Positions 9,211-17,765 of a stretch of DNA of 64,000 bases are shown piece after piece. Numbering within the stretch: position 1 is the first letter of the stretch; every line of letters starts with the position of its first letter. The notes below the pieces were generated by a model. The model did no database searches. It was not told the DNA's origin and was given only the letters and a program-made list of their open reading frames with translations. This DNA is from JBNKFV01 sp050290265. GTDB taxonomy: Bacteria; Pseudomonadota; Gammaproteobacteria; Pseudomonadales; Cellvibrionaceae. The stretch is taken from assembly GCA_050290265.1 (NCBI GenBank), contig JBNKHI010000011.1, positions 1 through 64,000 on the forward strand, given 5' to 3'. A program made the position numbers and the translations under genes.

Positions 9211-11268
9211 ATGAAATACCTAAAACTTGCTGCCAACATAGCGCAGTTCAGCAACACCAATAACGCCACTCACACTGGCAAAACACACGGTAAAAAAAGT
9301 TTAACGACACCGTTACTGGTCCTTTGCAGCGCCATCAGTTTGCAAAGTCATGCCGGCGGCCTGGAGGAAGTTATTGTTACCGCTTCTCCGTTGGCTAAAA
9401 ATCACGACGACCTAACCCAACCCGCAGCAGCGCTGAGCGACCAAGCATTACGTGAACACGCTGCAGGCACGCTGGGCGAGACATTAAATGGATTACTGGG
9501 CGTTAGTTCTTCGAGCTTTGGCCCAGGTGTTGGTCTACCCGTTATTCGGGGCCAAACCGATAATCGTGTAAAAGTCATGCAAGATTCTATCAGCACGATG
9601 GATGCGTCAGCAGCAAGCCCAGATCATGCCATTACGGCAGAGCCTCTCCTCGCTGACCGCATTGAAGTATTACGTGGACCGGCAGCATTGCGCTACGGCA
9701 GCGGTGCCATTGGCGGCGTAGTCAATATTTTCGACAACCGTATCCCAGACGAAATACCCGAAGGTATCGAAGGCGGAGCTGAGGTTCGTTACGGTAGTGC
9801 CAATAATGAAAAAGCCGTTGTTGCCACTGTCACTGGCGGCATGGGCAATATTGCTGTGCACCTGGATGGCATCAAACGATCCAGCGATGATGTAGATATT
9901 CCGGGCGCAGCAGCCAAAAACATTGATGACCCTGCGCTCACCAGCCATAAAACCTTGCGCAATACGGATGCAGATTCACACAGCGGCAGTGTTGGTATTT
10001 CGTATGTAGGCGACAGAGGTTTTATTGGTGTTGCTATCAACAAAACAGCGAATAATTATGGCGTGCCACTAGAACCTGCTGAACGCGATAACACCGGTGC
10101 TATTTCTGACCCAGAATTTGTTCGCATCGATATGGAACAAACACGCGTTGATATTAAAGGTAAGCTCGACGAACCGTTCGCTGGCTTTGACAACATTAAC
10201 TTTCGTGTTGGGCACAACGACTATGAACATACTGAGATGGAAAATGGTGAACCCGGCACAAAATTCACTAATGATGCCTGGGAAAGTCGCATCGAAGCGA
10301 TTCACAATCCGCTAGGAAAATGGCAAGGCGCGCTGGGCTTACAATTTGCCAAGCGCACCTTCGCCGCTATTGGAGACGAAGCATTTATTCCAAAATCTGA
10401 CATTGATAATCGTGGCATTTTTATCATGGAAGAAACTGAAGCAGGTGCTTGGCATTTTGAATTGGGCGCGCGATTTGAACAACAGGAAATCACACCGGAA
10501 CAAAGTGCCAGCCTTGATCACAATAGCGCTAACTTTTCTGCTGCGGCAACCTGGCGCTTTGCAGAAAACCAACGTGCCAGCCTCAATATTGCACAATCTC
10601 AAAGAGCGCCGAGTATTGAAGAATTACTGGCTAACGGCCCCCACCCTGCGACCGGCAGTTATCTCCTCGGCGATACGCAATTGGATAATGAAACCAGCAA
10701 CAACATAGAGCTAGGCTACCACTGGGAGAACCCCATTTTTCATAGCTCGATTAATGCCTATTACAATCAAATAGACGATTTTATTTATGCGCGAGCAACG
10801 GGTGGTGAACAAGACGGTTTAACCGAGTATCGCTACACACAACAAAACGCTACCTTTAAAGGTATTGAGGCAGAAACAACAGCGCAAGTAAGCGATCAGT
10901 TTTCTATTCGACTTTACGGCGACACCGTGCGCGCAGAGCTAAACAATGGTGATGATGTACCGCGAATCCCGCCTGCTCGTATAGGCACAGAGTTTCGCTT
11001 TGACGGAGAACAGTGGAGTACAAACCTCAATGTGCTGCACGCCTTCAAGCAAAACAACCCTGGCCTGAACGAAACCACTACCGACAGTTACACCCGTGTA
11101 GATGGCAACATCAGCTATACCGTCGAACAAAACTCAATGGATTATGTGATCTTTCTTAAAGCCACCAATTTGTTGAACAAAGACATTCGCAACGCCACTT
11201 CGTTTCTACGCGATATTGCACCTGAAGCCGGCCGTTCACTACAGCTAGGTGTACGCTTAAACTTCTAA
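9211..11268 (+). CDS. TonB-dependent receptor, ZnuD-like zinc receptor
   Basis: The start chosen is ATG 9211, giving 685 aa, because a CGGAG ribosome site lies just before it. The open frame extends back to 9034 but that part looks like leader. The protein has an N-terminal extension and signal segment, a TonB-box-like LEEVIVTASP, and a plug domain with LGVSSSSFGPGVGLPVIRGQ. Then come the ASPDHA segment typical of ZnuD-type receptors and LRGPAALRYGSGAIGGVVN. The beta-barrel ends in LQLGVRLNF with a terminal Phe. Family members import zinc or haem across the outer membrane using TonB. The small Cys/His protein upstream supports zinc. The loops are not especially His-rich by eye, so other metal complexes remain possible. 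Confidence 0.85.
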   Translation: MKYLKLAANIAQFSNTNNATHTGKTHGKKSLTTPLLVLCSAISLQSHAGGLEEVIVTASPLAKNHDDLTQPAAALSDQALREHAAGTLGETLNGLLGVSSSSFGPGVGLPVIRGQTDNRVKVMQDSISTMDASAASPDHAITAEPLLADRIEVLRGPAALRYGSGAIGGVVNIFDNRIPDEIPEGIEGGAEVRYGSANNEKAVVATVTGGMGNIAVHLDGIKRSSDDVDIPGAAAKNIDDPALTSHKTLRNTDADSHSGSVGISYVGDRGFIGVAINKTANNYGVPLEPAERDNTGAISDPEFVRIDMEQTRVDIKGKLDEPFAGFDNINFRVGHNDYEHTEMENGEPGTKFTNDAWESRIEAIHNPLGKWQGALGLQFAKRTFAAIGDEAFIPKSDIDNRGIFIMEETEAGAWHFELGARFEQQEITPEQSASLDHNSANFSAAATWRFAENQRASLNIAQSQRAPSIEELLANGPHPATGSYLLGDTQLDNETSNNIELGYHWENPIFHSSINAYYNQIDDFIYARATGGEQDGLTEYRYTQQNATFKGIEAETTAQVSDQFSIRLYGDTVRAELNNGDDVPRIPPARIGTEFRFDGEQWSTNLNVLHAFKQNNPGLNETTTDSYTRVDGNISYTVEQNSMDYVIFLKATNLLNKDIRNATSFLRDIAPEAGRSLQLGVRLNF

Positions 11269-11301
11269 CTTTAACCCCACAAAAAATAGGGCTAAGCCAG
11301 T

Positions 11302-11331
11302 AGCCATCGGGCTTTCAGCACACCGATGGCT
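11302..11331 (+). terminator. Possible terminator after the ZnuD-like gene
   Basis: A 9-bp stem (AGCCATCGG 11302-11310, CCGATGGCT 11323-11331) has a 12-base loop. There is no strong T-run after it, so the call is weak. Confidence 0.4.
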
Positions 11332-11370
11332 GCATTCTGCACCTTGACATATTATGATTAACCTTTAGAC

Positions 11371-11390
11371 TTTTCAGTAATTTCTGAAAA
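11371..11390. promoter_or_regulatory. Inverted repeat before the GbsR/MarR regulator
   Basis: TTTTCAG-N6-CTGAAAA is a perfect 7-bp inverted repeat ending 17 bases before the regulator's ATG, placed for autoregulation. It is close enough to the start to overlap the transcript leader. Confidence 0.4.
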
Positions 11391-11407
11391 TTCAATAAGG
11401 TCCAAAT

Positions 11408-11950
11408 ATGCAACTCTCAAACAGCAGCGAAGCCTTTGTTCTTCACTTTGGCGAAATGGGCAGCCGCTGGGGCTTTAACCGTACCGTCGGCCAGATTTTT
11501 GCCGTGCTAACAATTAATGCCGAACCAGTGAATGCCGACCAACTTGCCGAAGCTCTGCATATTAGTCGCGGTAACGTCAGTATGGCGTTAAAAGAACTGC
11601 AAGCATGGCGCCTGATTGAAAGACGGCACATCCCCGGTGACAGAAAAGAATATTTCATTCCAGCTGGTTCAATTTGGGATTTGGCCCGCGTGGTGTTTGA
11701 AGAACGACGCAAACGCGAGCTTGATCCCACATTATCACTGTTACGCCAACAGTTACTCGACACCCCCAAGAACGCCAACGAAATTTATGCTCAGGAAAAA
11801 ATGCAGGAAATTTATGATGTTCTGGAAAAACTCAACACCTTTGCTAATGCACTGAACGAAATGAGCTCCGAGCGTTTACAAACGCTAATGAACCTCGGTG
11901 CAGGAGTTAGCAAAGTACTGAATTTTGGCGGGAAGAAAACTGCTAAATAA
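11408..11950 (+). CDS. GbsR/MarR-family transcriptional regulator
   Basis: This 180-aa cytoplasmic DNA-binding protein has a winged helix in residues ~25-90 with the recognition helix around LHISRGNVSMALKELQ and a wing at RRHIPGDRKEYF. It fits the GbsR-like branch of MarR. The C-terminal half is a helical dimerisation region (EERRKRELDPTLSLLRQQL and onward). It lies about 100 bases upstream of cydAB on the same strand. In many proteobacteria a regulator of this type sits beside a cytochrome bd oxidase, so it may control cydAB in response to an unknown signal. Its own leader holds a 7-bp inverted repeat. Confidence 0.88.
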   Translation: MQLSNSSEAFVLHFGEMGSRWGFNRTVGQIFAVLTINAEPVNADQLAEALHISRGNVSMALKELQAWRLIERRHIPGDRKEYFIPAGSIWDLARVVFEERRKRELDPTLSLLRQQLLDTPKNANEIYAQEKMQEIYDVLEKLNTFANALNEMSSERLQTLMNLGAGVSKVLNFGGKKTAK

Positions 11951-12051
11951 TCTCAGACTCTATCTGCGGTAATAGCCACACACCAAATTCATGACGTTGT
12001 GGCTGCAAAAACGCGCTAATCACTTGGCGCCTTCTCTTGTGAGGTAACATC

Positions 12052-13410
12052 ATGCTCGACACGCTTATGCTTTCGCGAATGCAATTTGCCGTGAATATTA
12101 GTTTTCATATTTTGTTCCCTACCATCACCATTGCGCTGTGCTGGTTTGTATTCTTTTTTAAACTGCGATTCGACCAAACAAAGAACCCTATTTGGATGCG
12201 CGCCTATCGATTTTGGGTCAAAGTCTTAGCGTTAACGTTTGCGCTAGGTGTAGTGAGCGGCATAACAATGTCCTTTCAATTTGGCACTAACTGGCCCGGT
12301 TACATGGAAACCGTCGGCAACATTGCTGGCCCTCTGCTGGGCTACGAAGTACTGACAGCCTTTTTTCTGGAAGCAACATTCCTTGGCATCATGTTGTTTG
12401 GTATACACCGTGTACCCAGCAAGGTACACACGTTTGCAGCTCTCATGGTTGCGCTGGGCACCACATTATCAGCGTTTTGGATTTTAGCCCTGGACTCCTG
12501 GATGCAAACGCCAGCCGGCTATGAGCTGCGTGACGGAGTGGTGCACGCTATCGATTGGTGGGCCGTCATTTTCAACCCATCATTCCCCTACCGTCTCGCC
12601 CACATGTTGGTTGCCTCTGGCCTCACCGCATCATTCCTTGTCGCAGGCCTCTCTGCTTACCGTATGTTACAGGGCGATACCAAGCAAGCACCCAAGCTCG
12701 CCTTAAAAGCAGCGCTAATAGTGGCTGCGATCCTCGCCCCGACGCAGGCCTTTTTGGGTGACCTGCACGGCTTGAACACACTGGAACATCAACCACAAAA
12801 AGTTGCGGCAATGGAAGGCGTCTGGCACACAGAAACTGGAGCTCCATTACTGCTATTCGCAGTACCCGATGAAAAAAATAAAACCAATCATTTTGAAATT
12901 GGACTACCCAATATGGCGAGTTTAATTTTGACACATGACATGAATGGTGAAATTAAAGGACTAAACGAGTTTGAAAACAACCACCCACCTGTAGCACCAG
13001 TTTTCTACGGGTTTCGCGTTATGGTGGGGCTGGGCGTTTTAATGTGGGCCACAGCCTGGTTTGCGTTCTATCAGTTGAGCAAACAAAAAACACTACCTAA
13101 ACGCACGTTACGGTGGATACATTGGATGACCTTTTCAGGTTGGTTTGCCACGCTGGCTGGTTGGTATGTGACAGAGATTGGTCGCCAGCCGTGGCTCGCC
13201 ACAGGAATTTTAAAAACCATCGATGCAGTTACGCCGGTAGCTCCAGCCAATGTTGGCTTATCATTAACCCTGTACATTGTTGTCTATGTATTTCTACTGG
13301 CAGCCTATGTCCATACCCTTCATTTAATGGCTCGACGCTCAAGCCTAGTAGAAGAATTCGAACCCAGCCTGGCTGGCCCTCACGCTGTTCATCACACAGG
13401 AGCTGCATAA
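12052..13410 (+). CDS. cydA: Cytochrome bd-type quinol oxidase subunit I
   Basis: This 452-aa integral membrane subunit holds the haems and oxidises quinol with reduction of O2 to water. Ligands and proton-path residues are at the usual places: H19 (SFH), E99 (GYE), E107 (FLEATF), H184 (RLAH) and a Met near 324 (FRVM). The quinol-binding Q-loop residues are present as K250 and E255 (HQPQKVAAMEG). The short Q-loop and overall length point to the short-Q-loop, CioA-like type rather than the E. coli long form. GRQPW occurs before the last helix. The stop codon overlaps the cydB start by one base. A clear GAGG ribosome site precedes the ATG. Such enzymes have high oxygen affinity and resist cyanide and sulfide. 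Confidence 0.97.
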   Translation: MLDTLMLSRMQFAVNISFHILFPTITIALCWFVFFFKLRFDQTKNPIWMRAYRFWVKVLALTFALGVVSGITMSFQFGTNWPGYMETVGNIAGPLLGYEVLTAFFLEATFLGIMLFGIHRVPSKVHTFAALMVALGTTLSAFWILALDSWMQTPAGYELRDGVVHAIDWWAVIFNPSFPYRLAHMLVASGLTASFLVAGLSAYRMLQGDTKQAPKLALKAALIVAAILAPTQAFLGDLHGLNTLEHQPQKVAAMEGVWHTETGAPLLLFAVPDEKNKTNHFEIGLPNMASLILTHDMNGEIKGLNEFENNHPPVAPVFYGFRVMVGLGVLMWATAWFAFYQLSKQKTLPKRTLRWIHWMTFSGWFATLAGWYVTEIGRQPWLATGILKTIDAVTPVAPANVGLSLTLYIVVYVFLLAAYVHTLHLMARRSSLVEEFEPSLAGPHAVHHTGAA

Positions 13411-14414
13411 TGTTTAGCGCTGAAGTATTACCAGTTATTTTTGTTGGTTTGATGGGTTTAGCAGTTGTGGTGTATGCCATCCTTGACGGCTACGATTTGG
13501 GTGTCGGTATATTATTACCAATGAATGAAGCCCAAGAGTCTGACCGCGACACCATGATTGCCTCCATCGGCCCATTCTGGGATGCCAATGAAACCTGGCT
13601 GGTATTGGCAATAGGCTTGCTGCTTATCGCATTTCCCGCAGCCCATAGTCTGATCATGATGCACCTCTATCTACCGGTTGCGTTTATGCTGATCGGCTTA
13701 ATCATGCGCGGGGTAGCGTTTGACTTTCGTGCTAAAGCAGCAATTGACCACAAACTTGCGTGGGATCGCGCCTTTAAAATAGGATCAATTCTCACTGCGA
13801 TGATGCAAGGTTATATGCTCGGTCAATATGTGGTGGGTTTTCATACTGATCTTAGCAGCGTGCTATTTTCGATCTTGTCCGCCCTAGGCGTTACCGCCGC
13901 ATACGCTTACATTGGCGCATGCTGGTTAATTATGAAAACCGAAGAAAACCTGCAGGGCTACGCAATAAAATGGGCTCGCATGTGCGGCAGAATCACATTT
14001 GCCGGGGTAGTATTGGTATCGTTGGTGAATCCTCTGGTTAATCCTGGTGTATTTGATCGCTGGTTTACGTTTCCACTGGTTATGTTTATTACGCTCATTC
14101 CAGCAATGTGCTTTTTTGCATTTATCTTCAACGACATTCTTCTGGCCCGTTTACCCAAACACAATGACCGTCACTGCTGGTTACCGTTTATTATGGTTGC
14201 AGGGATATTTATCCTATGCTTTAGCGCTTTAGCCTTCAGTTTCTTTCCCTATATTGTCCCAGGAAAGATGACTATATGGTCAGCTGCCAGTGCCACAGAA
14301 TCATTATCCTTTATTTTGTGGGGCGCATTGATCGTGGTACCCGTCATACTCTCCTACACACTGTTTTCTTATAAAGTCTTTTACGGCAAAGCAACCGAAC
14401 TGCACTACCACTAG
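13410..14414 (+). CDS. cydB: Cytochrome bd-type quinol oxidase subunit II
   Basis: This is the 334-aa partner of CydA with about eight membrane helices. The start is the ATG at 13410 that shares one base with the cydA stop codon; the open frame reaches further upstream but only inside cydA. Conserved signatures are YAILDGYDLGVGILLP near the N-terminus and IGPFWDANETWLV, with RGVAFDFR after that. The C-terminus has FFPYIVPGKMTIWSAASATESLSF, typical of the family. No small cydX-like gene was seen downstream. Together with CydA it makes a two-subunit terminal oxidase in the inner membrane. Confidence 0.97.
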   Translation: MFSAEVLPVIFVGLMGLAVVVYAILDGYDLGVGILLPMNEAQESDRDTMIASIGPFWDANETWLVLAIGLLLIAFPAAHSLIMMHLYLPVAFMLIGLIMRGVAFDFRAKAAIDHKLAWDRAFKIGSILTAMMQGYMLGQYVVGFHTDLSSVLFSILSALGVTAAYAYIGACWLIMKTEENLQGYAIKWARMCGRITFAGVVLVSLVNPLVNPGVFDRWFTFPLVMFITLIPAMCFFAFIFNDILLARLPKHNDRHCWLPFIMVAGIFILCFSALAFSFFPYIVPGKMTIWSAASATESLSFILWGALIVVPVILSYTLFSYKVFYGKATELHYH

Positions 14415-14441
14415 CACTCACTGAAAGGTTGTCAGTAAGAA

Positions 14442-14484
14442 AAGCTTTAGCTGCACCCAACTCTTTAGTGTGCAGCTAATGCTT
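14442..14484 (+). terminator. Long hairpin after cydAB
   Basis: A 10-bp stem (TTAGCTGCAC 14447-14456, GTGCAGCTAA 14470-14479) is extended by AAGC/GCTT across a mismatch. It starts 27 bases after the cydB stop codon. There is no T-run after it, so it could end transcription weakly or protect the transcript end. Confidence 0.45.
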
Positions 14485-14692
14485 AGCAACACGAGAAAGT
14501 ATCATTTCCTATACGACAGGTGACAACTTGAGTGACGTTAACTATGATATCGAGTAACTCTATAAACCTACTGGTATAACTGGGTTAATTAGCGAGACTT
14601 TCAACGGCATTGCGACAAAATAGGTACTGAATAATAAAGGTAATCCTCTCCATAGTAATGATTATTCCTATCGCTACAATACGGCGGACAGA

Positions 14693-17482
14693 ATGGCAGA
14701 AAAAAAGCCAATTGCTTCGGATAGGAATCTGAGCAACTTATCTACGGACGAATTAACAAATATTATCGATAGCCTACCCAGTTTAGTCTGGATGTGTGAC
14801 ACACAAAAACGCTGCACATATGCTAATCAACGCTGGTTAAATTTCACGGGTGCCCTATTAAACTCAGAATCCGAACTGGATTGGATTAGTTTCGTACACC
14901 CGGAAGATGCGCCTAACCTTGGCAAGCTGTTAACGCCCCATACAGGTAGAGATGAATCACACACGATAACCTTCAGGTTATTCCATCAGCAAGGCTACTT
15001 CCGCTGGGTAAAAGGCGAAACGTCTCCACAAATTGATGCCAACGGCAATTTAATTGGCTTTATTTGTTCGTGCACGGACATTACTGAATACCGTAATGAT
15101 CGCAATATATACTCAGACTCAGAAGCCCGGCTCAGTAAAGATCTAACATTCAGCCCTTGTTTTATTTATTCCTATCGGGTTCCCGTAGACGGAACCAACT
15201 CATACTTCCCTTATGCCAGCCTTGGCATTCGAGCTGTTTGTGGGCTTGAGCCAGAAGACCTTCAATCGGACCATATGGCGCTGGTTGACATCACTCACCC
15301 AGACGATAAACCCCTTCTGATCGCAGACCTTCAGGACTGCATACACAATAACCGATCGCAACTGATTGAATTTCGAATATTCCCCAGAAACCAGCCAGAA
15401 AAGTGGGTTGAATGTCGAGCTTCAGTAGAAAAAGAAGCCGATGGCTCAACAATTTTCTACGGTATTATGCTCGATATCACTGCACGAAAAAAAGTCGAGC
15501 AGGAGTTAGAGCAGCGCGAACGTGAATTCCGCACATTGGTAAACAACATCCCTAATAGCCTGATCCGTTATGATCAAAACTATCGTCGCTTATTTGTTAA
15601 CGATATGTTTACTAAATCTACCAAAATTTCAAGGGACGACTTAGTTGGAAGAACTCTTGACGGAAAATACGGGCCATTTCCATTACATAGTAGAACGTTA
15701 CTTAAACAAACAATTGACAACGTTTTCAGCGAAAAGACCACTCAATCATTTAGAACCAACTGGTATTTAAATAATGGCGAATACTGGATCGATATGCGGA
15801 TCGTTCCAGAATTTGATGAACAAGGAGAAGTTACCAGTGTCTTGGCGATTTCTCACGACATCACCAAACTGAGAGAGTCACAATATCAACTGGCATTACT
15901 GTCATTCGCTATTGACCGCCTCAGCGAATATATTTTTATGTTGAGATATGAAGAGCCAGGTTTCTTTTACGCCAGTAAAGAATGCGAACGGAAATTGGGT
16001 TACACCCAAACTGAATTCACCAATGGCATGACGGTTTCAGACATCGATCCAACATGGAGCATGGAAAACTGGTTTCAGCAAAGTGAAAGGCTGCGTAAAA
16101 ACGGCCGAACACAATTCGAATCAATACACAGAACAAAAGATGGAAAGACATTTCCAGTTGAAATCACAACCAATTATTTCCAATACGACAACAAGTCCTA
16201 CAATTTGGTCGTTTGCAGGGACATTACCCAACGCAAGATGCAGGAAGCTGAACTGGAAACTTACCAACACCACTTGGAAGAAGTGGTTAAAACCCGAACA
16301 CAAGAACTCGTTCTAGCCCGCGACACCGCAGAGTCTGCGAATAAGGCAAAAAGTATATTCCTCGCCAATATGAGTCATGAACTGCGCACGCCCTTAAATG
16401 CCATTATTGGTTTTGCCCAACTACTGGGCGTAAAGCAGCATGAAGATGAACAGGTCCAGCTGGGTTTAGATACCATTCAACACGCAGGTGATCACCTGCT
16501 GGATCTCATTAATAAAATTCTGGATTTATCCAAAATAGAGGCCGGGAAAACTACTCTTTCGCCTGTCACATTTAATTTACAATTACTGATTACACAAGTA
16601 GTTGAATTAATTAGTATCCGTGCCACAACTAAAAACATTACCTTCAAAACCAGCACTTCAGACAATCTACCCGCATTCATTCATGCCGATCCAGGAGCAC
16701 TTCGCCAGGTGTTGCTGAACCTGCTTAGCAATGCCATCAATCATACCCACAGTGGAATGGTAAAACTAACCGTCGACTCGTCAAACAGCAACAACAAATT
16801 GGCGATACACTTTACTATCACGGATACAGGCTCAGGCATACCCCCACAAATGATGGATAGTATTTTTGAGCCTTTTTCGCAGGGAAAACTGCAGCCGAAA
16901 AACACTATTGGTACTGGCCTGGGCTTAGCCATATCGAAAGATTTGATCGAAAAAATGGGTGGGAACATTAGCGTTGAAAGCGTTCAAGGGCAAGGCAGTA
17001 CATTTCAATTCAGCATTATCACCGAACAACGACACGAGGATGAAAGTACTCCAAGAAAACAACCCAAATTTATGCCAACCGGCTATGATGGTCCCAAGAA
17101 AACAGTGTTAGTGGTAGACGATGTTGCGACGAACAGAATTATCTTAAGCGCGGCACTGAAACAGCTGAACCTTGCAGTTTTAGAAGCCGAAGACGGTCTA
17201 AATTGCCTGACAATTGCCAAGGAGAAACAGCCAGACATTATTTTAATGGACTTGGTGATGCCCAAAATCGATGGCTTGGAAGCCTGTGCGCAGCTTAAAA
17301 GAGACCCTCTAACCGAAACCATCCCTGTTATCATATTGTCCGCAAACTCCAGCCAGGAACACCAGCAGATGGCCGCCAGGGCTGGCGCTGATGCTTTCAT
17401 CTCCAAACCCATTAACATCAAAAAGTTGCTCACATTGATAGGAGAACTACTCGTACTGGAGTGGCAAATGACAACCCGTTAG
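14693..17482 (+). CDS. Multi-PAS hybrid sensor histidine kinase
   Basis: This 929-aa protein has no obvious membrane helix, so it is probably a cytoplasmic sensor. Four PAS-type repeats can be outlined (about residues 20-140, 150-270, 285-400 and 405-525), three of them clearly ending in a PAC-like DIT segment. A coiled-coil linker and the HisKA box with H562 (MSHELRTPLNAIIGF) follow, then an ATPase domain with the N-box NLLSNAINHT and the G-box GTGLGLAIS. A C-terminal receiver domain has its phosphoacceptor at D853 (ILMDLVMPKIDG) and a conserved Lys in ISKPIN. It must pass phosphate to another protein; no Hpt or output regulator is adjacent. The neighbouring TonB/YfiR/GGDEF-EAL set is on the same strand after a 283-base gap, and a link is possible but unproven. 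Confidence 0.93.
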   Translation: MAEKKPIASDRNLSNLSTDELTNIIDSLPSLVWMCDTQKRCTYANQRWLNFTGALLNSESELDWISFVHPEDAPNLGKLLTPHTGRDESHTITFRLFHQQGYFRWVKGETSPQIDANGNLIGFICSCTDITEYRNDRNIYSDSEARLSKDLTFSPCFIYSYRVPVDGTNSYFPYASLGIRAVCGLEPEDLQSDHMALVDITHPDDKPLLIADLQDCIHNNRSQLIEFRIFPRNQPEKWVECRASVEKEADGSTIFYGIMLDITARKKVEQELEQREREFRTLVNNIPNSLIRYDQNYRRLFVNDMFTKSTKISRDDLVGRTLDGKYGPFPLHSRTLLKQTIDNVFSEKTTQSFRTNWYLNNGEYWIDMRIVPEFDEQGEVTSVLAISHDITKLRESQYQLALLSFAIDRLSEYIFMLRYEEPGFFYASKECERKLGYTQTEFTNGMTVSDIDPTWSMENWFQQSERLRKNGRTQFESIHRTKDGKTFPVEITTNYFQYDNKSYNLVVCRDITQRKMQEAELETYQHHLEEVVKTRTQELVLARDTAESANKAKSIFLANMSHELRTPLNAIIGFAQLLGVKQHEDEQVQLGLDTIQHAGDHLLDLINKILDLSKIEAGKTTLSPVTFNLQLLITQVVELISIRATTKNITFKTSTSDNLPAFIHADPGALRQVLLNLLSNAINHTHSGMVKLTVDSSNSNNKLAIHFTITDTGSGIPPQMMDSIFEPFSQGKLQPKNTIGTGLGLAISKDLIEKMGGNISVESVQGQGSTFQFSIITEQRHEDESTPRKQPKFMPTGYDGPKKTVLVVDDVATNRIILSAALKQLNLAVLEAEDGLNCLTIAKEKQPDIILMDLVMPKIDGLEACAQLKRDPLTETIPVIILSANSSQEHQQMAARAGADAFISKPINIKKLLTLIGELLVLEWQMTTR

Positions 17483-17765
17483 CTGCGTTGTAAATGCCTT
17501 GGAGAAACACAAAACCAACCCAAATATTGCAAACGCCGGCTGCCAATTACCCTAAAAACCTGTATTATCACGACACCAAGTAATAGCCACTGGATTTAGC
17601 TTAAAAAGACGAAGGGATGCGAGTTTAGAGCTTAATAAAGAAGAAATGAGAGCTGGACTTGGCACTGACATGTCCACCGAGAGCTACCCTTAAGATATCT
17701 AATAACCTTTGGGATTTGCTTCTTAGCCCAGCCATTATTGCGACTAACTCAATTTTAAATCGAAG

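Noticed and set aside
13113..13409. Upstream extension of cydB
   Set aside because: It lies fully inside cydA in another frame; the ATG at 13410 gives the normal protein.
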